Shown: positions 8,693 to 18,700 of the stretch, one piece after another
How the letters are laid out: each line of letters opens with the position of its first letter
Numbering within the stretch: position 1 is the first letter of the stretch
Assembly (NCBI RefSeq): GCF_000485595.1
Contig: NW_014578757.1
Span: 18,449-42,298 of the forward strand
Direction of reading: 5' to 3'
Length of the DNA: 23,850 nucleotides
Origin: Priapulus caudatus
Taxonomy: Eukaryota; Priapulida; Priapulimorpha; Priapulimorphida; Priapulidae
Program-made: the position numbers and the translations under genes
The notes under the pieces: model-generated
Database searches by the model: none
Told to the model about the DNA's origin: nothing
The model's input: the letters and a program-made list of their open reading frames with translations, nothing else

Positions 8693-8789
8693 CTGAAACA
8701 CACGCAGAGACGCCATGTTAGATGGATCGAATCTCACCTCACCTCACGCTCGCTCGCTCACGCACGCGCACCCACAGGAGGGGGTTAGA

Positions 8790-8920
8790 AAGTTTAGTTT
8801 GGGTGTAAGATTAGTGTTGGGGTGTAGCGTTAAGGTTATGGTTAGGGGTAGGTCTTAGAATTAGGGTAGCGGCTTAAAATTAGGGACTGCGATTAGGGTT
8901 AGAGTTATGCTGGTGAGGTG
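8790..8920. repeat. Degenerate TTAGGG-like intronic repeat (copy 1, part 1)
   Basis: Irregularly spaced GGTTAGGGG, ATTAGGG and TTAGGGTTAGAGTT words. Not a telomere, since words are degenerate and interspersed, but clearly non-random. Matches 19490-19610. Confidence 0.75.
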
Positions 8921-9103
8921 TGACAAACACCGCATGACCCACGAACATACGAAGGGAGAGGGGGGTCCTAACATAGCGAGAGCCCACAGCGGCGTGCCCC
9001 TCTGTTAAAAAACGAACGGAAATAATAACCACCGAAACGCGAGCTCTCTCATCTCGTACTTATTCGTGTTAGGGTTATGTTGTGTGACAATGCAATAGAA
9101 CTA

Positions 9104-9254
<151 letters not shown>

Positions 9255-9295
9255 GATTTTCTACATATAAGCATGTCTCTTTGGAATTTTTAAAA

Positions 9296-9400
9296 TAAGG
9301 GGTTGCGATTAGGGTTAGGGTTAACGATTACAGTTAGGGGTAATCCTAAGATTGTGGTTAGCAGATAAAGATTAGGGTTAGGGTTAAAGATTAGCATCAG
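9296..9400. repeat. Degenerate TTAGGG-like intronic repeat (copy 1, part 2)
   Basis: GATTAGGGTTAGGGTTAACG and similar words; same as 19866-19960 in copy 2. Confidence 0.75.
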
Positions 9401-9440
9401 GGGATTATGGATAACAACGCGGGTTAAGTGAGACTCTCAC

Positions 9441-9595
9441 CTCGTAGACGAACGTGTCGTCGTACTGTGGGCTGACGGTGCCGCTTGCGCACCGCGCGTT
9501 CTTCCGCGTGTCCTGTTTGTTGCTGAAACCGCCGTCACCGTCACATAGGGTCACATGCGCCGCTCACCAGCTGTAGGTCGCTGCACCTCACGACC
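9441..9595 (-). CDS. RASA3: C2B exon 1, copy 1 (indels)
   Basis: Noisy copy of 20013-20166 (155 versus 154 bp). Donor GTGAGA and acceptor TTTCAG are conserved. Several one-base indels (for example in the [12 protein letters not shown] region) break the frame. Confidence 0.87.
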
Positions 9596-9599
9596 CTGA

Positions 9600-10060
9600 A
9601 ACAAAGCGGCGTGAAAGGTCAGTGCCGTGTCACAACCGCGACCTAGGCAACACTCTGCGACCTTGCAACATGGGAGGCCATCCCAGTGTCGTGACTGCGA
9701 CCCGTGAGTGACCTTGCCAACATGAAGCGTCATCTTCCGTGTCATGACTGCGACCCGTGACGACCTTGCCCAACATGAGACAAGGTCATCCACGTGTCGT
9801 GACTGTGACCACGTGACGACCTTGCAACATGGGAGAAGGTCATCCCCGTGTCATGACTGCGACCCCGTGACGACCTTGCAACATGGGAGAAGGTCATCCA
9901 CGTGTCGTGACTGCGACCCCGCAACGACCTTGCAACATGGGAGAAGGTCATCCCCGTGTCGTGACTGCGACCCCGTGACGACCTTGCAACATGGGAGAAG
10001 GTCATCCCAGTGTCATGACTGCGACCCCGTGACGACCTTAAAATGCAAGTGCAAAGGTCG
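9600..10060. repeat. 54-bp minisatellite in the intron upstream of C2B-1
   Basis: Unit anchor GTCATCC recurs at 9785, 9839, 9893, 9947 and 10001, exactly 54 bp apart, with more diverged units to the left (about eight in total). Unit text is of the type CATGGGAGAAGGTCATCC...GTGACTGCGACCCCGTGACGACC. Because 54 is divisible by three, spurious long frames stay open on both strands. Copy 2 has only about two units (20180-20300). Confidence 0.93.
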
Positions 10061-10338
10061 CTGCCATGTCATGACCCCCCAAACCACCTTCAGGGCACAT
10101 CAGAGTACTCGGAGCGCCCCACTCACCACTCGACGAACCTGCAAGGGTGAAGGACAGTGTCACGTCAACACCTTTCCAGACCTCTGCTGACACTCCACAC
10201 GGCAGTGAAACGTAAACGTAGGGGGCAAGAAACACTAGGACAGGCACTCCACGACATTATTACGTAAACGTAGGGGGCAAATAATCCACTGCAATGTAAC
10301 GTAAACGTAGGGTAAAAATAGTCAGGATATCTCGTAGA

Positions 10339-10383
<45 letters not shown>

Positions 10384-10430
10384 CGCACGCACGCACACAC
10401 ACCACACACACACACAACCTATATATATAT
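10060..10430. other. Intronic DNA with GTAAACGTAGGG motifs and (GCAC)n
   Basis: Three copies of AACGTAAACGTAGGG(GGC) at about 10207-10310, followed by (GCAC)n at 10341-10395 and a CA tract to about 10417. No exon recognised. Confidence 0.7.
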
Positions 10431-11394
10431 CATTCGCTAGTGAAACGGCGTATAATGCAAGCACATATAATAACGGCAGCGCGGTGATAAACGATGACTG
10501 CACGCGCACAAAAAACCGCCCCACAAAAAAGCGCCGAGCGTTCTGCTACTAAATAAAAGGCCGGGCCGAATGTAAACACGTGAAGTGTGCGCGTATAAAT
10601 CATGCCTGCTGAGGCGCCGGGCGTTTATTGACGGGAAACCTTTTAGAGCAGTGCCCAGCAGAAATCTACGAGAACGTAAACCTTGCATAAACACGGATGC
10701 ACGCACGCACAGACCTATGCCTGCACGCGCCACACACCAGTAGCGCACACAACACACGTTCACGCACACGTAGCACGCTAGAACCCACACATGCACGCGC
10801 GCACAATTTTCCGCACCCGACTGGGCGGTTTCTAGATCGGCTATTATAAGATCCCCTCCGTCCATCCGCGCCCGCAGAATATTGAACTAACCACGTTAGA
10901 TCCAAACCTGCGTGCGTTAATCTTACCTGTCTCGCATTAATGTCTACCCTACACGTTACCTCACGGCAAGGTGGTTGCACCCCAGGTTGCTTGGCTGATA
11001 CATCCTCAGCTGCAGACGTGCCTTGCCCTGCAAGGCAAGGAGGTAAAAGCATAATGTGAGAGCAGAAGAGGGGGGCTTGATTGACCGAAACCTGACACGG
11101 GACTTTGTGAACCCGTACCATCATCATGCCTACTGCGCCTTTTCACACGAAAAAACGCCGAAGATTCACACTGTCCCCGACACACCTCACTACACGCTGC
11201 GATTTCGCCTAGCTCAGGATCAGTGGCCGTTGCCCAGTAACAAAAAATTAGTCTTAACATTAGTCTTAACATGTACTTTTTTTATATATTAGACCGTTGA
11301 ACGCGAATTTTCTCATTCGCTTAACTTTGCGATGTTTCTCTCAAGCTGTCTAAGGTCTAACGGTTGTTTTAGTAAACGTAGCACCTCGCTGTGC
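10430..11394 (-). repeat. Linker-exon segment, copy in gene order (direct repeat of 3410-4404)
   Basis: Same DNA as 3410-4404 with small indels. Here it sits on the sense-upstream side of C2B-1, as the gene structure requires, so this is the better placed copy. It ends at CTCGCTG and continues into CT repeats. Confidence 0.92.
10960..11027 (-). CDS. RASA3: RASA-like inter-C2 linker exon
   Basis: 68 bp encoding GKARLQLRMYQPSNLGC and NHLAV plus two bases. Acceptor TTGCAG, donor GTAACG. It joins in frame to the C2B-1 exon to give a continuous lead-in to the second C2 domain. The equivalent human-family segment is the GK-x-L-x-LRL stretch between the two C2 domains. The exons upstream (first C2 domain) are not found. 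Confidence 0.87.
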
Positions 11395-11404
11395 GCGCTC
11401 TCTA

Positions 11405-11451
<47 letters not shown>

Positions 11452-11600
11452 ACGCACACATACACACTCTCGCCCTCTCTCTTCTCTATCTCTCTCTCGC
11501 TCTCTCTCACACAAACGCACGAACGCACGCAACGGCACGCACGCACCCACCACACCCGTGAGTTAGGTTTACAGCCCGTGACGAGATCAAAGAGATGAAT
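11395..11600. repeat. (CT)n and (GCAC)-like low-complexity tract
   Basis: CT dinucleotides with CACACA and ACGCACG interruptions. Open frames on both strands are products of the repeat. Confidence 0.88.
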
Positions 11601-11689
11601 TATGAATGAAGATCGCTATTTGGTGAGACTCCGCACGTCCCCACACTGCCTACGTAAATATCTCTCGCCTCGCATGGCTAGATAGACCA

Positions 11690-11825
11690 GATTGAGAGAG
11701 AGATGAGAAAGAGAGAGAGAAGAGAGAAGAGAGAGAGAGAGAGAGAGACGGAGAGTAGAGATGAGAGAGTAGAGAGAGAGGAGAGAGAGAGAGGAAGATA
11801 GAGCGAGAGAGAGCGAGAGAGCGAT

Positions 11826-11904
<79 letters not shown>

Positions 11905-11910
11905 CGAGAG

Positions 11911-11962
<52 letters not shown>

Positions 11963-12136
11963 GAGAGATGAGAGAGAGAGGGGGGGGGAGTGAACGTGAC
12001 GCGCTCGCGAGAGAGAGAGGAGAGAGAGAGAGGAAAAGAGAGAGAGAGAGAGAGAGAGAAGGAGAGCAGAGAGAGAGAGAGAGCAACGCGAGAGGAGAAG
12101 GAGGAGAGGAGAGAGAGAGACGAGGCAGAGAGAGAG
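11690..12136. repeat. Long (GA)n tract next to the assembly gap
   Basis: About 450 bases of GA with a marker block GGGGGGGGGAGTGAACGTGACGCGCTCGCGAG at 11980-12010. The reverse complement of this marker recurs near 23645-23675, showing that the two GA/CT tracts are the same or paralogous DNA. Confidence 0.95.
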
Positions 12137-12161
12137 NNNNNNNNNNNNNNNNNNNNNNNNN
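12137..12161. other. 25-base N assembly gap
   Basis: Run of 25 N between (GA)n and (AT)n sequence. The fixed length suggests a placeholder, not a measured gap. The order of the exons on either side is therefore not proven. Confidence 0.99.
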
Positions 12162-12274
12162 GATATTATATATATATTATATATGTATATATACATGCAT
12201 CACAATGCATGGACAGACTTTAACAGCTTACTCATTACAATCTAATGCATCTCGCCTTCGCCCGATAACTCTAC

Positions 12275-12350
12275 CATGTTCCATCCAAATTCCTCGATGT
12301 CTCGCAGCTTCAGCGGATCGATCTCGCCAAGGTTTCCGTTCCATGATAAT
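12275..12350 (-). CDS. RASA3: RasGAP exon GAP-3, displaced copy (indels)
   Basis: 76 bp copy of 15722-15796 with extra C bases (for example TTCCTCGATG, TCGCCAAGG) and a missing base in the final codons; frame broken. Donor region reads GTAGAG. Confidence 0.83.
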
Positions 12351-12359
12351 CTGCAGAGC

Positions 12360-13183
12360 AACAAACAAACAAAATCACAATCCAGAACATTTCCGCCAAC
12401 AAACTTGTGATTATATCTGACACGAGTGGCAGAAAGAAGCAGAGCAATCAACGTCAGACACAGCAGGTATATCCACAACAATAGACATAACTCACACTTA
12501 AAACTCTTGCAACCGAGCTCAATAAATCGCCCGCGGAGGGATTTTAGCGACAAGTACCTGCCTACATATCATGTCTCCCTGTGATTTATACCGTTCGTTC
12601 GTAACTTGACATTTACGGCAGCGTGCAACATAATTTTACGTCGTATTAAAATACTTTTTTTTCCCTGTGAAATGTGACTTACTCATACTTAAGTCGCTCC
12701 TTGTTTTCGATTCGGGTTGGTGCGGCGAGCCAAGAAAATCAGCGTTTCACCGTTCACTCATTTTGCTCAACGATCAGACCGCGACTTGCCGAAACAGCGT
12801 CGTCGCACGGCGCGCAGCGCATTCGCAATTTGCCGCGACCGGCTCGACGCCTTCGCCTCCGAGCCGGCACACATTCTTCGGGGGAACCGACGCATACCGG
12901 GACTGTTTTTTAACGGCGCATCGCATCTGCACTTCGCGGCCGCGCTAGACAGCCGCGCTACCGCCAGCCTTGCTTAGCCATGCCTACGTGGCGAGCGACC
13001 AGCGCTGCCCATCGTGCGCTCGAGCCCTGTGCGCGGCGCTCTGTGGGCGCGAGCAAACGCCGGCTCCGTGGGGACCGCGGCCAGAGTGCACCCCTCCCGC
13101 CGTTAACGCCTGCGTTGGTGCCGGCGCGACCGATCGGCGTAGGACTAACTTACGGCTGGCGTGCGATCGCAGAATGCTCTTAC
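12360..13183. other. Intron GAP-2/GAP-3, displaced copy
   Basis: CpG-rich intron (many CGCG and GCGC words around 12780-13150). The same intron at 15800-16468 is shorter by about 160 bases because of scattered insertions here. No additional exon recognised. Confidence 0.7.
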
Positions 13184-13309
13184 CTCATCAGCCGTCGGTT
13201 TAGGAGTGTCGTGGAGATAGTGGGAGCGCCGGCGGATCCCTCACTCAACTCGTCCATGCACTTTCGCACACGAGAGAATTGCACGAAAAGGCAGCGGTGT
13301 TCGGTATCC
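13184..13309 (-). CDS. RASA3: RasGAP exon GAP-2 (arginine finger), displaced copy (indels)
   Basis: 126 bp versus 115 in the clean copy. Extra bases throughout, including within the arginine-finger region. Donor GTAAGA and acceptor TTGCAG are recognisable. Confidence 0.83.
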
Positions 13310-13822
13310 CTGCAAGGAGGAACTTGAGCGATGGACGCAGCGGAGAAGGCCGCGAGTTACATCTCCTTGCGCGGTTTATCTTTAACACAAAAACCGTCTA
13401 ACACAGTTTAGTGTTTACGGGATGCTAATATGTAAATGCCTACGAAATGCTAGCTAAACTGGATGAGAGAAGAGGGGCGTTCCAGGTTGCAATCTAAGTG
13501 ATATGAGGCAGTAGGAATCTCCAAATCTACTATTTTACAGATACACGCACAAGTGCATGTATGTGCCACTGCTGTAGATACCCCCTGAAACTGCTGGATG
13601 TAACCAAAAAAGGAAAATACTGAATCCGATACCATCTTTGGTTTGTTAAAAATCGCATGTCTGCGATTGACGGATTGGGATCCCTCTCACTTTTGCTGTG
13701 GGACTACCTCTCTTTCATGAGACAGAAAGCCCAATGATCAAAAGTCCATTTCAATCCATGCTAGCCATGGCAACCCTGTTTCAGAAGCAGTGTGCCCAAC
13801 TAGCCAACGACATAACACCTAC

Positions 13823-13995
13823 GTTGCTTTCGATATCTCTTTGTCCAGCAAGTCTGCTGTGTGGGGGGGCGGTGGGGCGATGTGGAACGATGTTGTGTCC
13901 AGGAGATATACCGCTGTACTAGAGAGCCGACCGATCGATTCATGTTCGGGACGCACTCGCCTAGTATGTAGGCCGGCCACTGGACAGGTGATCGG
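13823..13995 (-). CDS. RASA3: RasGAP exon GAP-1, displaced copy (indels)
   Basis: 173 bp versus 149. Recognisable fragments [10 protein letters not shown] and DKEISKAT remain in different frames; insertions include a G-rich expansion at 13861-13877. No single frame is open. Confidence 0.85.
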
Positions 13996-14040
13996 CTTGC
14001 CAAGCCAGGATAAAGTGTGATACTGTGATTGGTTAGCGGC

Positions 14041-14070
14041 AGAGAGAGAGAGAGAGATAGAGAGAGATGG

Positions 14071-14160
<90 letters not shown>

Positions 14161-14190
14161 GAGCGCGCGCGAGAGAGAGAAAGACAGCGA
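14041..14190. repeat. (GA)n microsatellite
   Basis: About 150 bases of GA ending in a GCGCGCGCGAGAG block, at the edge of the inverted arm 14160-15636. Confidence 0.95.
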
Positions 14191-14503
14191 GCGAGAGAGC
14201 GCGCACCAGCCAGGCGCTACGTTTACTTTAAAACAACCATAAGAACGACGTCGCCAGGGAACATAGCTGACGTTACTAACGGTGGCCAGCAACCCGACAG
14301 TAGGGTACATCCGACCACACATGACAGACATACCCCTGGTCCACTAGACCTACAGTCCAACCGGACACTGCTGCTGCGACACCGACCTTAGACTACCCCA
14401 TCCCTCCACCACCTCTAACCGACACCAACACACCGCCGGCCTCTCTCTACCTGTCTCGTTACTGTCACGACGGTCATAAAGCAAGCGCAAGATTTCATCG
14501 ATT

Positions 14504-14600
14504 TTGTCATCCGTTGCAGGATGCTGCGCGGGCAACAGATGTGGCTACAGACTTAAGCGGTTGGATAAATATTTGCGAAATTTTCTCTTCTCTTGCTCAC
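14504..14600 (+). other. Possible exon-like segment, unassigned
   Basis: A good acceptor-like sequence (GATTTTGTCATCCGTTGCAG, ending at 14519) is followed in the cleaner frame of the other arm (about 22840-22905, minus) by DAARATDVATELSGWINIC. The pattern resembles the last helix of a PH domain (acidic-Trp-Ile), but the match is weak, no donor is clear and this arm has a frameshift. Recorded as a possibility only. Confidence 0.2.
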
Positions 14601-14700
14601 CCCCAATACACTCCCACCCCCCCCCCACACCTCGCCCCCCCCCACACACACATAGCAGACTAACTACAAGTGCACATCTTCTCTACAAATACTTGTTAGG

Positions 14701-14740
<40 letters not shown>

Positions 14741-14741
14741 T
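14701..14741. repeat. (GCGT)n microsatellite
   Basis: About ten GCGT/TGCG units; the matching CGCA tract in the other arm is at 22680-22720. Confidence 0.95.
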
Positions 14742-15063
14742 GTACGCACACGTGGGAGGGGGGGGGCGCGGCGGGGATGGCTCGGGCAAAGCAAGACATT
14801 GTTTCCCAGGAACTGTCCAGAAGATTTCTGCAGACCCGAGAGTTCGAAGCTCTATTTCCCTCGAACGAACAGTAATTAATGAACAAACGCTTGCACGAAG
14901 AATATTTTATTGCCTCTCAGGACAAGATAGATGTATGATCGATTTCAAGGGCTTTCTACAACCAGACATTATTGATAGCCTGAGCGGGCTATTTGGGGCC
15001 GGAAAAACACTGATGGACACACACGCACACACGCATGCACGACGCACGCACGCACGCACACAT

Positions 15064-15225
15064 CAGCAGCAGGAGTAGTAGCAGCAGCAGTAGAAGCAGC
15101 AGTAGCATCAGCAGCAGCAGCCGCAGTAGTAGTAGTAGAAGCAGTAGCAGCAGTAGCAACAGTATAGCAGCAGTAGCAACAGTAGTAGTCGCAGTAGTAG
15201 TAGTAGTAGTAGCAGCAGTAGCAAA
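15064..15225. repeat. Mixed CAG/TAG trinucleotide repeat
   Basis: About 160 bases of AGC and AGT triplets with occasional AGA and CGC. Translates to poly-Ser or poly-Leu/Thr in different frames. The inverted-arm partner at 22195-22350 is built of CTA/CTG triplets with a different order and length. Confidence 0.95.
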
Positions 15226-15532
15226 TTCCTGCTGTGTGGCAATCAACGTTTCCTGGCCATTCACTTCCACCCTCGTCCAGTCAGCCAGGCGGGCGAACAA
15301 CCTACATATGCTTAACCAACTGTGCGCGTCACCGGGGCAACAGGTAGCAGATGGAAACCGCGCGCGCGAGTGTGTGGGGAGCACGCATGCACGCTCGCAC
15401 GCACGCACGCACGCACGCGGGACAAGCCGGACACGTTAAAGCTGTCAGCTAAATCCTCTTCTTCTCAATACACTGCCGTTATTAGAGAGGGGAGTAGGGG
15501 GTGGGGAAAGAACGAGCGAGAAAACAAGCGAA

Positions 15533-15608
15533 AGAGAGAGATATATATATAGAGAGAGAAAGAAAGCGAGTGAGAGAAAGATGGAGAGCGAGAGAGAGAG
15601 GGGGGATA

Positions 15609-15635
<27 letters not shown>
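15533..15635. repeat. (GA)n with short (TA)n, junction to the gene block
   Basis: GA repeats with a TATATATATA block. The unique GAP-3 flank (CATGCATCTCACAATGCATGG) begins at about 15640. In copy A the same flank is followed by (AT)n and then GAP-4, so this junction differs. Confidence 0.93.
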
Positions 15636-15639
<4 letters not shown>

Positions 15640-15721
15640 ACATGCATCTCACAATGCATGGACAGACTTTAACAGCTACTCATTACAATCTAATGCATCT
15701 CGCTTCGCCGATAACTCTTAC

Positions 15722-15796
15722 CATGTTGCCATCCAAATTCTCGATGTCTCGCAGCTTCAGCGGATCGATCTCGCAAGGTTTCCGTTCCATGATAAT
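15722..15796 (-). CDS. RASA3: RasGAP exon GAP-3 (clean)
   Basis: 75 bp, 25 codons, encoding [20 protein letters not shown] and then LDGNM. Acceptor TCTGCCAG, donor [15 protein letters not shown] is highly characteristic of RASA2/RASA3. Confidence 0.95.
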
Positions 15797-18700
15797 CTGG
15801 CAGAGCAACAACAAAGCAAAATCACAATCCCAGAACATTCCCGCAACAAACTTGTGAGTTATATCTGACACCGAGTGGCAGAAAGAAGCAAGAGCAATCA
15901 ACGTCAGACACAGCAGGTATATCCACAACAATAACATAACTCAACATAAAACTTTGCAACCGAGCTCAAAAATCGCCCGGAGGATAGCGACAAGTACCTG
16001 CTAATATCAGTTCTCCGTGGATTTATACCGTCGTCGTAACTGACATTTACGCGCGTCAACATAAATTTTACGTCGTATTAAAAAACTCCGTAAATGACTA
16101 CTCACCGAATCCGCTCCTTTTCCGATCGGGTGGGGCAGCAAGAAAAATCACGTTTTACTCGTTACTCATATGCTCACGATCAACACGCGACTGGGAAACC
16201 AGCGTCTCGCACGCCGCGCGCATTCGCAATGCCGGAACGCTCCGACCGCCACTCGCTCGAGGGCAACATCTCGGGGGAACGACGCAACGACGTTAACGGC
16301 GCATCCATCTGCACTTCGCGGCAGCTAGACGGCGCGCGGCCGCGAGCAAACGCCGCTCGGGGGGACGCGTGCAGAGTGCACCCCTCCCGCCGTAACGCCT
16401 GCGTGCGTGCGGGGACCAATCGGCGTAGACTAATTACGGCTGGCGTGCGATCGCAGAGATGGTCTTACCTCATCCAGCGTCGGTTTTAGAGTGTCGTGGA
16501 GATAGTGGAGGCCGGCGATCCTCATCAACTCGTCCATGCACTTCGACACGAGAGAATTGCCACGAAAGAGCGTGTTCGGATCCCTGCAGGAGGAACGAGC
16601 GAGGACGTCAGCGGAGAAGCCGCGAGTACACTCTCCTTGGGGATTATCTTACACAAACCGTTACAAAGTTTAGTGTTACGTAGCTATATGTAAATGCTAC
16701 AAATGCTAGCTAAATGGATGAGAGAAGAGGGGGTTCCAGGTTGCAATCTAGTGATAATGAGGCAGTAGGTTCCATCTACTATTTTACAATACAGCACAAG
16801 TGCATGTATGTGCACTGCTGTAGATACCCCCTGAAAACTGCTGGATGTAACCAAAAAAGGGAAAATACTGAATCCGATACCATCTTTGGTTTGTTAAAAT
16901 CGCATTCTGCGATTGACGGATTGGGAATCCCTCTCATTTTGCTGTGGACTACCTCTCTTCATGAGACAGAAAGCCCAATGATCAAAAGTCCATTTCAATC
17001 CATGTAGCCATGGCAACCCTGTTTCAGAAGCAGTGTGCCCAACTAGCCAACGACATACACCTACGTTGCTTTCGATATCTCTTTGTCAGCAAGTCTGTTG
17101 ATGAGTGGAACGATGTTGTGTCCATGGAGATATACCCTGACTAGAGGAGCCGCCGCATCGATCTTGTTCGGGACGCACTCGCCTAGTATGTAGGCGGCAC
17201 TGGAGGTGATCGGCTGCAAGCAGGATAAAGTGTGATAACTGTGATTGGGTTAGGCTCATCCATACATCATTGAGGTGGGTGGGAGGGGTTGGGATAATTG
17301 TAGCGGCTTGAAAGGTGCCAACCAGGGGCTTGTTGTCAGAAACAAAATAACCCTAACATTAGTCTAAACCTTTTCTCGTTAACCGTTGGTTAATGGTTTA
17401 GGTGCGCAGTGCAGAGACGCCATGCTTGCGCTTTACAGGCACGCGCGTGACCCACGTTCTTGATGCTTGATTCAAGCTCAGATAGCGTGCGACCCCATAA
17501 ATCCGCAGACGAAAGAACATTGATCCGTAAGACACGTTCCCTGACATCACACCGACGCCTCGATTCCGAGATTCGCAGAGATACGCGGAACTGTTGTGAT
17601 TGCCGGAAATCGGGCGAAATTGCTCGAGTGCGCAATTTTCTCGCCAACCGCGTGTCGGCTGATCACAATCTTCCAAACGATGTTTTTTCCCTTGGTGTTA
17701 TTTTTTGCTTTCTGACACGAAACTGACGAACAATGACCTCTTGACAGGTCGCCGCCAGAATGTATTCGAACAGCGCCAACCCAATCCGCGGCCGGTTGTC
17801 ACAGAGACTAAATAGGTTTTAAAGCAAGGATTTCTCACGAGAGATTCTCCGATTCATTCGAGAGACGATCGATTTAACATCAAGTCTCGCTGCGGGAACA
17901 AGGTTCGCAGGGTCACTCACGTTGACGGAAGCAGACTTCAGCAGTAGGTTCCTGAGTGGCGAGTAGTATTGACTAGTATTGAACACATGGTCGGCGTGGT
18001 ACCAGATGTTGAGCCGCAGGTACCCTAGCGTTGGCCTAGCAGTTAGAGATTCCTCCCTGGGCTGCAGTAGATACCTGCAGGGAGAGATCAGAAGAGAGAA
18101 AGATTATAGGATCCGCCTGGCATTGAGAGATTCCTTCCTGGGCTGCAGTAGATACCTGCAAGGAGAGATCGGGAGAGAGAAAGATTATAGGATCTGCCTG
18201 GCATTGAGAGATTCCTTCCTGGGCTGCAGTAGATACCTGCAGGGAGAGATCAGAAGAGAGAAAGATGATAGGATCCGCCTGGCATTGAGAGATTCCTTCC
18301 TGGGCTGCAGTAGATACCTGCAGGGAGAGATCAGAAGAGAGAAAGATGATAGGATCCGCCTGGCATTGAGAGATTCCTTCCTGGGCTGCAGTAGATACCT
18401 GCAAGGAGAGATCGGGAAAGAGAAAGATTATAGGATCTGCCTGGCATTGAGAGATTCCTTCCTGGGCTGCAGTAGATACCTGCAGGGAGAGATCGGGAGA
18501 GAGAAAGATTACAGCGCAAACCGTTACGCGGTGTTAGGAGGCGGGGTTAGGAGGGGCTGAAACCAGAGCCAACGATCTGCTTCAAAAGCATAAGAACACA
18601 CTGCACAGACTGCGTGATGTAATAAAAAAGTGTTTGCACGCAATCGTGTAATGTCGCATCTGTAAAATAATAAATAAAATAACGAATAAATAAAACAATA

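Larger units (their letters stand above)
12162..14040 (-). repeat. Displaced GAP-1 to GAP-3 segment (direct repeat of 15640-17250)
   Basis: Same three exons and introns as 15640-17250, but with many extra bases. It is separated from both the C2B segment (7062-10060) and the GAP-4 to PH segment (4405-7022) that it should connect. Confidence 0.92.
14160..15636 (+). repeat. Inverted repeat, left arm (repeat-rich, function unknown)
   Basis: Reverse complement of about 21690-23280. It contains in order a GA edge, a mixed-sequence block (14220-14580), a C-rich stretch (14600-14645), (GCGT)n (14701-14741), a mixed block (14780-15010), CAG/TAG triplets (15064-15225) and a second mixed block (15225-15480). 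No family match was recognised. Short conserved-looking frames exist (for example LFARLADWTRVEVNG on the minus strand near 15230-15300), but both arms are the same DNA, so their agreement says nothing about coding. Confidence 0.88.

Noticed and set aside
8192-8788. 198-codon plus-strand frame
   Set aside because: It runs antisense over RasGAP exons C2B-3 and C2B-2 and their intron, and the matching region of the other copy does not keep it open.
9744-10190. 148-codon frame with an 18-residue repeat (CRDCDPVTTLQHGRRSS)
   Set aside because: Translation of the 54-bp minisatellite; no start context or domain, the frame on the other strand is also open, and the copy at 20180-20300 has only about two units.
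11824-12420. Arg-Glu-rich and Ser-Leu-rich long frames
   Set aside because: They are translations of (GA)n/(CT)n microsatellites and even pass through the N gap.
14350-14535. Minus-strand frame DKIDEILRLLYDRRDSNET as a real exon
   Set aside because: Flanked by AG and GT, but the partner arm breaks it, no family was recognised, and the opposite strand offers an equally plausible exon. Evidence is insufficient.
18032-18522. CRISPR-like array of regular repeats
   Set aside because: There are no unique spacers; units are contiguous 81-bp tandem copies in an animal intron.
17979-18560. 193-codon plus-strand frame with a perfect 27-residue repeat ([15 protein letters not shown])
   Set aside because: It is the antisense translation of the 81-bp minisatellite; 81 is divisible by three, so several frames stay open on both strands. 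The array overlaps a well-supported minus-strand RasGAP exon.
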